A stretch of DNA of 64,000 nucleotides from Paralithodes platypus (Eukaryota > Arthropoda > Malacostraca > Decapoda > Lithodidae): positions 33,052,910 through 33,116,909 of the forward strand of contig CM064502.1 of NCBI GenBank assembly GCA_032716605.1, in the 5' to 3' direction. Positions 55,258 through 64,000 of the stretch are shown here, one piece after another. Numbering within the stretch: the stretch's first letter is position 1; each line of letters starts with the position of its first letter. The position numbers and the translations under genes are program-made. A model generated the notes under the pieces. It was not told where the DNA came from and ran no database searches. It saw nothing but the letters and a program-made list of their open reading frames with translations.

Positions 55258-55381
55258 GTAGTTTCTGTAGAAAATGTAATGTCATTGGCCGGGTTGGAGC
55301 TATGGGGGTCTTGTTTGTGCCATTTTTCTAGGTGGTGGTTGATGGCATTGGTGACGTCAGTGTTGGAATACCCATTGTTGA

Positions 55382-56917
55382 CTAGAACCTGGGTGAGCCT
55401 TTCCAGTTCATTGTGTGTGTGATTCCAGGTGGTGCAATGGGTGAGGGCTCTCCTGACATAGGCGGCGATGGTGGACTGTAGGTATCGTTTAGGGCATTCA
55501 CTTTCCCCATTAAGACATTGGCCATTGTTAGTAGGTTTGGTGTACACGGTAGTTTTGAAGCCGTGGTCGTGGAGGGAGACAAGGAGGTCGAGGAAGGGTA
55601 GATGTCCATCGGTGGTTCTTCATATGTGAAGTTCAGTCCGGTGGCGGCCATGAAGCGCTGCTGGAGGTCCCTGAGTTCGCCCAGGTCCTTCACCCGCACG
55701 AAGATATCATCGATGTACCTGCAGTAGACAGTGGGCCAGTGGGCAGCCAGGAGTTCCTCTTCGATAGTTCCCATGAAGAAATTGGCGAACAGGACCCCCA
55801 GGGGGCTTCCCATCGCTACACCGTTGATTTGCTGGTACATATTCCCGCGGGGGCAGAGGAAAGGGGACTCCTTGGTACATAGTTCCAAGAGCGTCTTCAG
55901 GGCCTTCTCCGGGATGTCCAGGGGGGGTGTATTAGGGCAGTGGTAAACTCGACGTAGGATAAAATTTATGGTCTTGTCAACGGGCACGTTGGTAAACAAA
56001 CTCTCTACGTCGAGGGAGGCGATGATGTGGTCGTTAGCTGGGGGGGCATCTCGTAGAATTTCTAGGAAGTCATAAGCAGAGTTGAGGTTGTATTGCCGTG
56101 GAACAAAAGGGGTGAGGAGTTTGTTCAGGGCCTTGGCGGTCTGGTAGGTAGCAGTAGGGATCTGTGATATGATGGGGCGGAGGGGGTTCCCGGGTTTGTG
56201 GGTTTTTATAGTACTGTAAGTATAAATTGGGGTGAATTCGCCGATGAGTTTCTTCAGGTGTACACCACCGGCTTTGGCGTTGATAGCAGTGATGGTGGTG
56301 TTGGCTTTCCTTTTTATTTCGTCAGTAGGGTTGTGAGTGATCCTTTTGAATTTGTTCTTATCACTAAGAATGTCGTCAATTTTCCGTAGGTATTCTTCTT
56401 TTCCGTGTATCACAAGGCAGGAGGCCTTATCAGCTCGTCGGATGATGATGTTGGGGTTCTCTTTTAGTTGTTTAGCGGCTTTGAAGTGATGTTTGTTGAG
56501 GAGCTTGCTTTGGTGGGATCCCCAGGTTTTGGCGGCTTCTGCTAGTAGGGTGGGTTGTAGGGCTGGGGTGGTGGTGATCTTGCCGTCTTTCTGGAGTCGT
56601 AGGATGTCATCCAGTAGGACTTCAATTTCAAGGCGTTTTCGGTGGGGTCCCGGCTTGGAAATGTAGTGGCAATTTAAACCTTTGTTCAGGAGGTCTTCTT
56701 GGTCCGGCGTTAGGGTGGTGTTAGTGAGGTTAATATATCCTTTTGTTGGCTTGGGAAGTTTTATGTTTCCACCGTATAGACGGGAGAGTTTTTGGATGGT
56801 AGTGTTCTCTGTTTGTCGTCTGTGTTGTTCGTTGAGTTGTTGGAGATTTTGGTTGATTTCTGTTTTGATGTGGTTAGGGTTCTTCATCCAATTTCTGTAG
56901 CAGGGTGTCACGTTCAT
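55382..56917 (-). pseudogene. Penelope-like RT, most complete copy
   Basis: From the Met at 56917 the frame is open past the catalytic YIDDIF to about 55620, where it shifts. 55547-55221 resumes with NNGQCLNGESECPKRY. The larger frame that continues upstream to 57202 is spurious: its first 93 or so codons are the antisense of copy 2. Catalytic Asp pairs are intact (DVESL; YIDD). It works with the GIY-YIG domain to nick and prime. Confidence 0.8.
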
Positions 56918-56935
56918 ATCGGAGATTGGTGGTGG

Positions 56936-58431
56936 TCCCCTTTCCTCTGCCCCCGCGGGAATATGTACCAGCAAATCGACGGTGTAGCGATGGGAAGCCC
57001 CCTGGGGGTCCTGTTCGCCAATTTCTTCATGGGAACTATCGAAGAGGAACTCCTGGCTGCCCACCGGCCTACTGTCTACTGCAGGTACATCGATGATATC
57101 TTCGAGCGGGTGAAGGACCTGGGCGAACTCAGGGACCTCCAGCAGCGCTTCATGGCCACCTCCGGACTGAACTTCACATATGAAGAAACCACCGATGGAC
57201 ATCTACCCTTCCTCGACCTCCTTGTCTCCCTCCACGACCACGGCTTCAAAACTACCGTGTACACCAAACCTACTAACAATGGCCAATGTCTTAATGGGGA
57301 AAGTGAATGCCCTAAACGATACCTACAGTCCACCATCGCCGCCTATGTCAGGAGAGCCCTCACCCATTGCACCACCTGGAATGACACACACAATGAACTG
57401 GAAAGGCTCACCCAGGTCCTAGTCAACAATGGGTAATCCAACACTGACGTCACCAATGCCATCAACCACCACCTAGAAAAATGGTACAAACAAGACCCCC
57501 CTAGCACCAACCCGGCCAATGACATTAAATTTTTCTACAGAAACTACATGTCTTCCGACCACACAACAGACGAATCCATTATGAAAGAAATAATTAACAA
57601 AAACGTCCTCCCCACCAACCCTGACAATAAAAAAAAGCAAGTAACCGCCCCATTTCCACCAACCAACCGAAAGACGATCATGTGATATACCAGCATATTT
57701 GCACCTCTGGGGACTGTGGACCCCTATCCTATGTTGGAATGACACAGACTCGCCTTTCCCGTCGACTAACCCTCCACCTTCAATCTGGCGCTATAAAAGA
57801 TCACTATCAAGCCCCCCACCATCTTGCCCTAACTCGCGCCGACCTAGACAAACAAACCACCATACTCGACAAAGAATCAGAACCCAGAAGACTAGCTATT
57901 TTAGAAGCTCTATACATCCAAACACTCAACCCCAGCATCAACAACCAAACACAAGACCTTCAAATTCTTCCTTCAGGCAAGCGCTACAGGCATGCTGCCC
58001 ACCCTCCTCTCGCCCCGCGCCCCCCTCCCTTACACTTCCACGCTCAACACACAACTGACAACACCAACCAATCACAGCCACCCACAGCCAACAACCAACC
58101 ACTGATAAGATTTAGTGCCCATCTCGCGAATAGACTGCCTTCCGCCAATGAACAGCCACCACACACCCAGTAGCTCCGCCCACCTCCCTCTACTTGATCT
58201 TCGAATTTTGTATAAATATGATGCTTTGTCCCTATTCTAATCATTACCTCTCCATTCCCTGAAGATGCAAGATGTTTACTTGTGAAACGTTGGATCCACC
58301 ATGAATTTTGCTAACCTTTTGTACCTCATCTCTGAACCCCAGAGGAAAATTGTTAGAACTATTGAAAGCTGTAACAATAAAATCCTGAATGCTGAAACTG
58401 CTATTGCATTTAACCTTGTCTGTTTAAATGA

Positions 58432-58434
<3 letters not shown>
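56936..58434 (+). mobile_element. Penelope-like element, copy 2, 5'-truncated, head to head with copy 1
   Basis: Starts abruptly inside RT (cctctgcccccgcgggaata), with INGVAMGSPLG-like and YIDDIFERV, then GIY-YIG at 57682-58173. A deletion of about 50 bp near 57630 disrupts the frame. It matches the complement of 54308-55867 closely. Ends at a (TA)n tract. The stop-flanked pieces are 56792-57436 (the real part from 56936) and 57682-58173. Confidence 0.85.
58259..58290 (+). ncRNA. hammerhead-like motif in Penelope copy 2
   Basis: CTGAAGA (58259-58265, fits CUGANGA), a short stem caag/cttg (58268-58271 with 58279-58282), then GAAA (58284-58287). Hammerhead ribozymes are known in terminal regions of Penelope-like elements. 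Here one extra base lies between A9 and the stem, and a clear stem III is not evident, so this is only a candidate. Confidence 0.3.

Positions 58435-58486
<52 letters not shown>
58435..58486. repeat. (TA)n microsatellite
   Basis: Pure TA run, at the 3' edge of Penelope copy 2. Confidence 0.95.
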
Positions 58487-58490
<4 letters not shown>

Positions 58491-59389
58491 TGAGTACTTC
58501 AGCAGTAGATTTTGGGCACTTAAACCTCCATATCAAAAGGAAAAGAATTGACAGGGCGCCAGGCAACATCTTTTGTTTTCAAATTTTCGGCTAACCGAAT
58601 TAGGGAATGTTGTTCTTGATGATGGCCATCAGGAACAACATTCCCTAAAAAGAAGTATTATACTAATAGAACAACGCAATTTGTAAAAAAATAGGGTAAA
58701 TGATTATCAAATCTATATAAGGTAAAACTTACTAAATACAAACAATCTTATATTAATGTCTTACTAGATACACAATTAAATTCCGTACACAAACCATGCA
58801 AAACCAGTGACGATTCCGAAAAGCAAAATAGAGACCATCAGAATTGAACTCTTAAAAAACATTTTAACCTTTTAATACAAAAATGTGTTTCCATATATTC
58901 AAACCAAGTCACAACACAGGCTAATACCATATAACGGATCAAGAAACGATCTCCCAATGTATCTAACACCTTTAATTTATCAGTAAGATAACAAAATATA
59001 ATATTTCGATAACTAGCATTAACTTACACAACCCCTGACCCAAAATCCAAACACAAAATGATAATCTTAGCCCAAAACATGAACACAGATCAATAAACTA
59101 ATCCCAAATCAATCTTATTATATCATAGCAAAATGAGACTGAAATTCAACCCAATATAGAGATTTAACCCAAAAAACGCAACACTCTCAATGACTAAAGC
59201 AAAAGTATTTATGTTTAAACCCCAAATTATACTAGACTTACCCAGAAAGGAGTTCTCATCAGCACCAGGAACAAGAGAGAACTGAGGAAACAGAACCGAG
59301 AAGCGGCTAAAATAAACTCCATGAAACAATTTCCCAAACAAATGAACCACTAACCATGTCGAACAAACCCTTGAAATTTGACCAAACAT
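58487..59389. other. no gene; hairpin present
   Basis: AT-rich sequence with a 20-bp-stem hairpin at 58601-58648 (tagggaatgttgttc against gaacaacattcccta). The rest shows no coding pattern. Confidence 0.5.
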
Positions 59390-59830
59390 ATATCTATGAA
59401 CCACTATTTGCAAGATTGATTTCAGGATTTAGTTTACTAATTAACAACTTCTCACCAATCAATGCATCTGACTGGCTACCCAACCTAGAGACTATCTCAA
59501 AATAACCCACACTAAAGAGATGATCCTCTTCACGTGAATTATTTCGAATAGCAGAAAACGTCATCGTCTGTAAAAACTTTCCCGATCTGTAGTTCTTACC
59601 CAGGTGTTCAAATATCCTAATTTTGAAGGAACGACTAGTGCATCTCAAATACCTAGCCTCACAGCTAGGACAACTAAATTTGTATACAAAATTTTAACAC
59701 AGAAGGTCAGGCACGCGATTTTTGAAGCTAAAAAATTACCCAATTCTAAACTTATTGGTGAAAACAAATTTAAAGTTCACAGCAGGAAAACTATTTTTCA
59801 GAACATTTAGTGCAAGTTTACGAAACTCAT
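59390..59830 (-). pseudogene. second Penelope-like family, GIY-YIG end only
   Basis: The minus-strand frame 59648-59394 plus in-frame sequence up to about 59700 reads FVYKFSCPSCEARYLRCTSRS...RIFEHLGKNYR...ALIGEKLLISKLNP. The Cys pair before a Tyr-containing loop and the GEK-LIS-LNP tail match Penelope-type GIY-YIG domains. It differs clearly from the 54-58 kb copies. RT is not present apart from a few residues (FTNKFRIG). Confidence 0.65.
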
Positions 59831-60055
59831 TACTAATAGCTCCATAGCAAGGCATTTTAACATAAATTATCTTCTTTTTTACATCAACATTTGACTGAAC
59901 ACCCTGAGCTTGTTTTACAAAAAAAAAAAAAAAAAAAAAAATCTAAGTATACCATTGAATATATCTTCCTTATAGTTATTAAACATAAAATATTTTCTTA
60001 ATTTTTCAATTTCAACATGTAGTGAAACATAGCTGGAGCAAACAGCATAGGCTGT

Positions 60056-60201
60056 TTCTGAGTGTCCCGACGCAGCTCGGGCCGAAATTGATTTAATTTA
60101 ATTCTACCCCACCAAGCATGAGAGTTACAAATATTAAGTATATATTATCACAAATACACGTGATATCAATTTCGGCCCGAGTTGCCTCGGGACACTCAGA
60201 A
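60056..60201. mobile_element. MITE-5, about 146 bp, long inverted ends
   Basis: TTCTGAGTGTCCCGACGCAG at the left and its near-perfect complement at the right (ctcgggacactcagaa). Pairing runs about 38 bases inward to atcaatttc. The loop is AT-rich. The target duplication is not obvious. Confidence 0.7.
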
Positions 60202-60550
60202 CTTGTATGGTATTCTGGAATATGGATCCTACGACTGGGTATGAATTGAAATACATTCGCCTAGTGGGTTTCCCTTCTCCTTAACATAAATAGGATAGAA
60301 GGTTGAGTGTCTTTTAGGCTGCCGTGGTGTAGTTGATTAAAGCGCTGGCTATCGTCCTGACGGTCGGCGGTTCGAACCCCACTGAGAGATTAGAAATATA
60401 TATATATATATATATACAGTATATACAGTATATATCAATAAAAAGGTAAGATATGGTGGATAACTATAGGAGAGTTATACCGTTGGCAAGACATGAACCT
60501 CGGACAAAGTACTTGATTAACAAGTCACAATGATGCTAAATACTCTCATA

Positions 60551-60588
<38 letters not shown>

Positions 60589-60877
60589 ATAGTTAGAAGG
60601 TAAGTTTATGACAATATCCTTTCCAATAGTTTCACAGATACACAGACTGCACAGACCTTGCGGTCCCTACTAGCCAGTCTGAACTTGATTCTAACAACAT
60701 GGAAGATAAGGATGGCAAAGCAGGAGGCTCTCTCTCCACCCACCACTCTCTCCGACAAAGGGTCCGCATGAGATACAGTTGGGAAAAAAGGCTCCCAGTA
60801 GAATGAGACAATTTCTACCGGGAAATTTATAGTAAAGATTGAATTTTGATAATAATTATAACAACTGCTACTTAATA
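60202..60877. other. no gene; SINE head and (TA)n tracts
   Basis: Contains a tRNA-like head (60317-60389), (TA)n at about 60395-60430 and 60553-60585, and otherwise unclassified sequence. Confidence 0.55.
60317..60389 (+). repeat. tRNA-like SINE head
   Basis: ggctgccgtggtgtagttga carries an A-box and ggcggttcgaacccc a B-box with tRNA spacing. The acceptor stem pairs poorly, and (TA)n follows directly, so a SINE head or tRNA pseudogene is likelier than a working tRNA gene. Confidence 0.55.
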
Positions 60878-61356
60878 GGGGAGGTGTGGCAGAGTGGTCT
60901 TGCCACTGGACTGGTAATCCAATGGACCCGGGTTCGAATCCCAATATATGTCAATGGGATGATATTATTGGGATGGAATTTGTGTTGTACCTAGTATCAG
61001 TGCATTACCACAGCACACCGAAATGACAAAAAATACCCTCATTGTTCCCTGATTAAATGGCATTGTATGAATATTCCCATATTCAAAAAATATGCTACAA
61101 GGGGGCAATGCCTAGTGAGTAAATTGCTCAATAGGTGGTGTTCTGAGAGTGAGGGTCCGAGTCTGTGGGAGTGAGACTGTGAAGCGCAGAGGCGAGGCGG
61201 CTTCAGAGATGGAGTTGCTTCGAGCCGTGAAGCTTCGCGTGTCTCACTCCCTAGACTGGAGCAACACCTCACGGGCCTCACCGTGTTCAGCAGTTGAGTG
61301 TAAAGGCTATCAGCCTATGCCCGAGAGGGAGTAGTTGGAATATAGAAACAAAAAAA
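60878..61356 (+). repeat. SINE-1, tRNA-derived, copy 2
   Basis: The head ggggaggtgtggcagagtgg has A- and B-boxes (gggttcgaatccc). A body of about 400 bp matches copy 1 at 23332-23819 in reverse. Ends aaacaaaaaaa. A possible imperfect duplication ctacttaata / ctactaata flanks it. Confidence 0.82.
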
Positions 61357-61937
61357 TGTTCTACTAATATTACCCCAATCTCCTCAAAATGAATGTGTAG
61401 ATTCCTTTTGAATGCGTCAATTGTATTACATTGCTCCACTTTCCCCGGCAATTTGTTTCACTCGTTAACTAGAGTGTATGTGTAAAAATGCTTTGTGACC
61501 TCGAGTTTGGCCCTCCTGGTTTTTATTTTCATCCCGTTTCCTCGAGTTTCCTTCTGTTATTGATTGTGAACAAAGATTCGGCATCAATTTAGAGTATGAT
61601 GATTTTACAATTGGTAACCTTATGACATCATCCTTTAATATATACACCATTCGAGGAGGGGCACTTTATTGACAACGTGTTGCAGATGGCTTCTATCATA
61701 TAATGTTGTTTTGAAGAGGGTATGATAATTAATTCTAAGTAATAATATGCAATGACCTCTTGAGCATTATGATGTGTTTAACAGTATATTTTGACTATCA
61801 ATGTATGATATTCTTAGATTCCTTGAGGTCCTTCTGAAACTCCATAAAGTCTTCTAACAACACTGTCAAAATGTTCCATAATCCTGAAGGGGTTAACCTG
61901 CTATTGTGGCAATATATAACTATCTATATATAGCTTT
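61357..61937. other. no gene; decayed MITE-4 at right
   Basis: 61740-61895 resembles MITE-4 (ctgaaggggttaa end, actatcaatgtatga interior). The remainder is unclassified. Confidence 0.45.
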
Positions 61938-62078
<141 letters not shown>

Positions 62079-62111
62079 TTATATCTAAATATAACGATGT
62101 GTACATCACTA

Positions 62112-63735
62112 TATATTGATAGGAGGAGGCTGTAGGCACTAGCCGAACTGGGCTGTTTTCCCGGAGAGTGCTAGGTGGCTGATAATAACAGCTGGAGCTC
62201 CTATTTCATCATCTGGCCTCCCTAGCTGATCCTGTCTGTACCTCAACAATATTGAGGGCAACCCTAGCCTGCCCTCCAAAACACCTTATCTTACTATCAA
62301 TACATTGTACTACAAATACATTATATACTACACTACCTTGAAAAATGTCAAAAATTATGACGTTCGAAACGCCCTGCCTTCGAGTTCCTGAGGGGAGACA
62401 CAAAATGCCCCAAACAGATTGACCCCTGGATTTGACTCCTATAAATACCCTGGACCTCTTCCTGCTATTCTATCTATCAGTTTCTGTAACATTCGCGGCC
62501 TTTCCTCTAGCTTCCTTTCTGTGGAACGCCATCTCTCTTCTACCATACCTGACTTAAGTTTCCTCACCGAAACCCAGTTGTCTAAGGCAACAGACAGCAC
62601 ATTTTTCTCTGTATCCTCCTACTATCTCTATCCTCAATCAAAGCCATAGGTGGATGTTGCGTGTACCCAACAATCTTACTTGCTCTCGTGTTCCCAACTT
62701 TGACTCCTCTGAATTCTCAACTCTCTGGCTTAAGCTATTCTGTCACTCTCTTACTAAATATATGTGCTGTTCATCTCTCCCCTAATTCTACTGACTATCC
62801 AAAATTATTTAATTATCTTACTTCTAAAGTGGAACACATTCTATCCATCTCTCCCTTCTCTGAAATCTTTATCTTAGGAGATTTCAATGTTCACCACCAC
62901 CAATGGCCCTCTTCTCATTTCACTAACCAACCTGGTGAACCAGCTTACATCTTTTATATCCTAAATGACCTAGAGCAGTTAGTTCAGCACCCCACCCGTA
63001 TCCCGGACTGCCCTTGAGACCGAGCCAACATTCTTGAAATTATTTCTAACCTCTAATCCTTCTGCTTATGCTGTAAATCTTCTCCCTCCGTTGGGTTCCT
63101 CCTATCATAACCTTTTCTCAGTTACCTGTCCCCCTAGTTGGCGGTGCTTGTGGCATTATAGCGCTGCCGACTGGGAGTCGCTTCGACAGTATTTCTTTGA
63201 TTTTCCATGGAATTATTTTTGTCTCCTTGGTCAGGGACCCTTAGAGAGTGTCGAGTGCATTACTGAGGTAATCCATTCGGGCATGGAAGCATACATCTAA
63301 TTTTCTTTCTCTGAAACTAACTCACAAAAATCTTGATTTACTCACGCTTGTTCTACTGCTGTCCACATGAACCCTTTCACGCACGTGTGGACGCGACCAT
63401 CAGGGGTGTTTAGAAACCTTTAGTTTAATTACTTTAACCTCTGCAGTTGTCTTTGAGCGAGCTGTGGGCAAAAAACTAATTTTGGAGAGGTAATTATGAG
63501 AGTAAGATAATTCTGTTTTGAATACTAAACAGCAATCCCCGGACCTGAAAGGGTTAAGGAGAAAGCATTCAAACAGTACGATCGCCTTCAAATTCAAGAA
63601 TCTAATACCGGGTACTTTATACGTTTCTGCCTGGAATCAAGCCAAATTCATTCTTCGACTCGTCAAAAACCCTTTCATCAATAACAATTGCTCTGAACTT
63701 TTCAACTCTAGCTCTTCATCATCATCACCCTTTTG
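62112..63735 (+). mobile_element. LINE-A copy 6, 3'-truncated
   Basis: 5' UTR start ggctgtaggcactagccgaac, then endonuclease from about 62430 to 63300 ([33 protein letters not shown]) with frameshifts near 62650 and 63015. It carries MITE-1 copy 3 (63372-63553). Ends at 63735 where the next copy's 5' UTR begins. No RT. Confidence 0.78.
63372..63553. mobile_element. TTAA MITE-1, copy 3, internally deleted
   Basis: 182 bp. Left CCCTTTCACGCACGTG follows TGAA (decayed TTAA); right end TGAAAGGG precedes TTAA (63554-63557). The central accatcaggggtgtttagaa is shared with the other copies. It interrupts LINE-A copy 6 (gtccaca / aggagaaagcattc). Confidence 0.78.
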
Positions 63736-64000
63736 GGGATAGATTGTAGGCACCAATCGAACAGGGCTCTACCCAGGAGAGGCTGTAAGCATTTGTTAAG
63801 GAATCGCTGGAACTCCTGTTTCATTTGCTTGGCCTCTCTTACTGTTTCCCTTTGTGCCTCACTTACACTGAGAGTAGTCCAATATGTTCCCACAAACATC
63901 TCCTCCTCCTATCTACTTCACTACGCTTAACATGCACACCACACTTCCTCCTTCAAAATTAAAACAATAAATGATGAACACAGGCCCAGCCTCGGAGTCC
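63736..64000 (+). mobile_element. LINE-A copy 7, 5' UTR, running off the window
   Basis: gattgtaggcaccaatcgaac to cctcggagtcc, complementary to the 5' UTR at 28602-28340 of copy 2. It directly follows copy 6 in the same orientation. Confidence 0.7.

Larger units (their letters stand above)
54306..56935 (-). mobile_element. Penelope-like element, copy 1
   Basis: On the minus strand from about 56917: N-terminal region, RT with SLDVESLFTNVP, INGVAMGSPLG and YCRYIDDIF (about 55690-55720), frameshift near 55620, then the C-terminal GIY-YIG endonuclease (54589-55257) with YVGMTQTRLSRRL. RT plus GIY-YIG defines Penelope-like elements. The 3' end includes a small hammerhead-like motif (54470-54502) and borders (TA)n. 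It is joined head to head with copy 2; the shared arms are inverted repeats. Confidence 0.88.

Noticed and set aside
56918..57202. N-terminal extension of the long minus-strand Penelope frame (606 codons)
   Set aside because: It is the antisense of the head-to-head copy 2, open by chance; the real RT starts at about 56917.
60878..60955. Possible functional tRNA gene at the SINE-1 head
   Set aside because: The head continues into a body shared by both copies and the stems pair poorly; it is a SINE.

Overview
The window is eukaryotic genomic DNA. I see no prokaryotic operons, ribosome-binding-site-driven genes or CRISPR arrays. GT-AG introns, many (TA)n runs, tRNA-derived SINEs and a mix of Jockey-like and RTE-like LINEs, BEL/Pao, Penelope, Tc1/mariner and TTAA-duplicating MITEs point to an arthropod. 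A decapod crustacean is my best guess (inference).

One host gene runs along the + strand from about 3950 to 41600. I find four exons: A 3950-4708 (C3HC4 RING plus long coiled coil), B about 20326-20748 (helical segment plus a five-fold 30-bp coding minisatellite), C 39171-39341 and D 41079-41600 (a whole cyclophilin-type domain and the stop codon). Exons A, B and C end exactly at gtaagt donors after a complete codon, and exons B, C and D can be opened in phase 0. They join in one frame into a protein of about 624 residues, plus an upstream start exon that I could not find. RING, coiled coil, linker and cyclophilin is the architecture of primate TRIMCyp without a B-box, presumably of independent origin. 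The cyclophilin active-site residues are largely replaced.

Almost everything else is mobile DNA sitting in the three introns and in the 3' flank. From left to right: a LINE-A (Jockey-like) copy carrying two TTAA elements end to end (1-3035); exon A; LINE-B (RTE-like) with a TTAA MITE (4775-7405); a BEL/Pao element whose gag-protease-RT block is repeated head to tail with a small inversion in each unit, one unit carrying a MITE (7946-16911); a broken Tc1-like transposase (17206-17812); a SINE split by LINE-B (18533-20187); exon B; a second RTE-like LINE broken apart by a SINE, a complete LINE-A with nested TTAA elements, and a MITE (21500-30331); another LINE-A (30332-32842); a LINE-B nest holding a solo LTR, two MITEs and a 3.3-kb DNA transposon with about 185-bp inverted ends (33251-39115); exons C and D; and a field of small MITEs and SINEs (41600-44711).

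Downstream of the gene, 44.8-64 kb holds LINE-A copies, a fairly well-preserved fourth LINE (49798-53358, minus), two Penelope-like copies head to head between (TA)n tracts (54306-58434), a second Penelope fragment, SINEs, MITEs and two LINE-A copies in tandem at the right edge. The layering gives relative ages. Several insertions can be proven precisely, because an uninterrupted relative of the same site is present elsewhere in the window.
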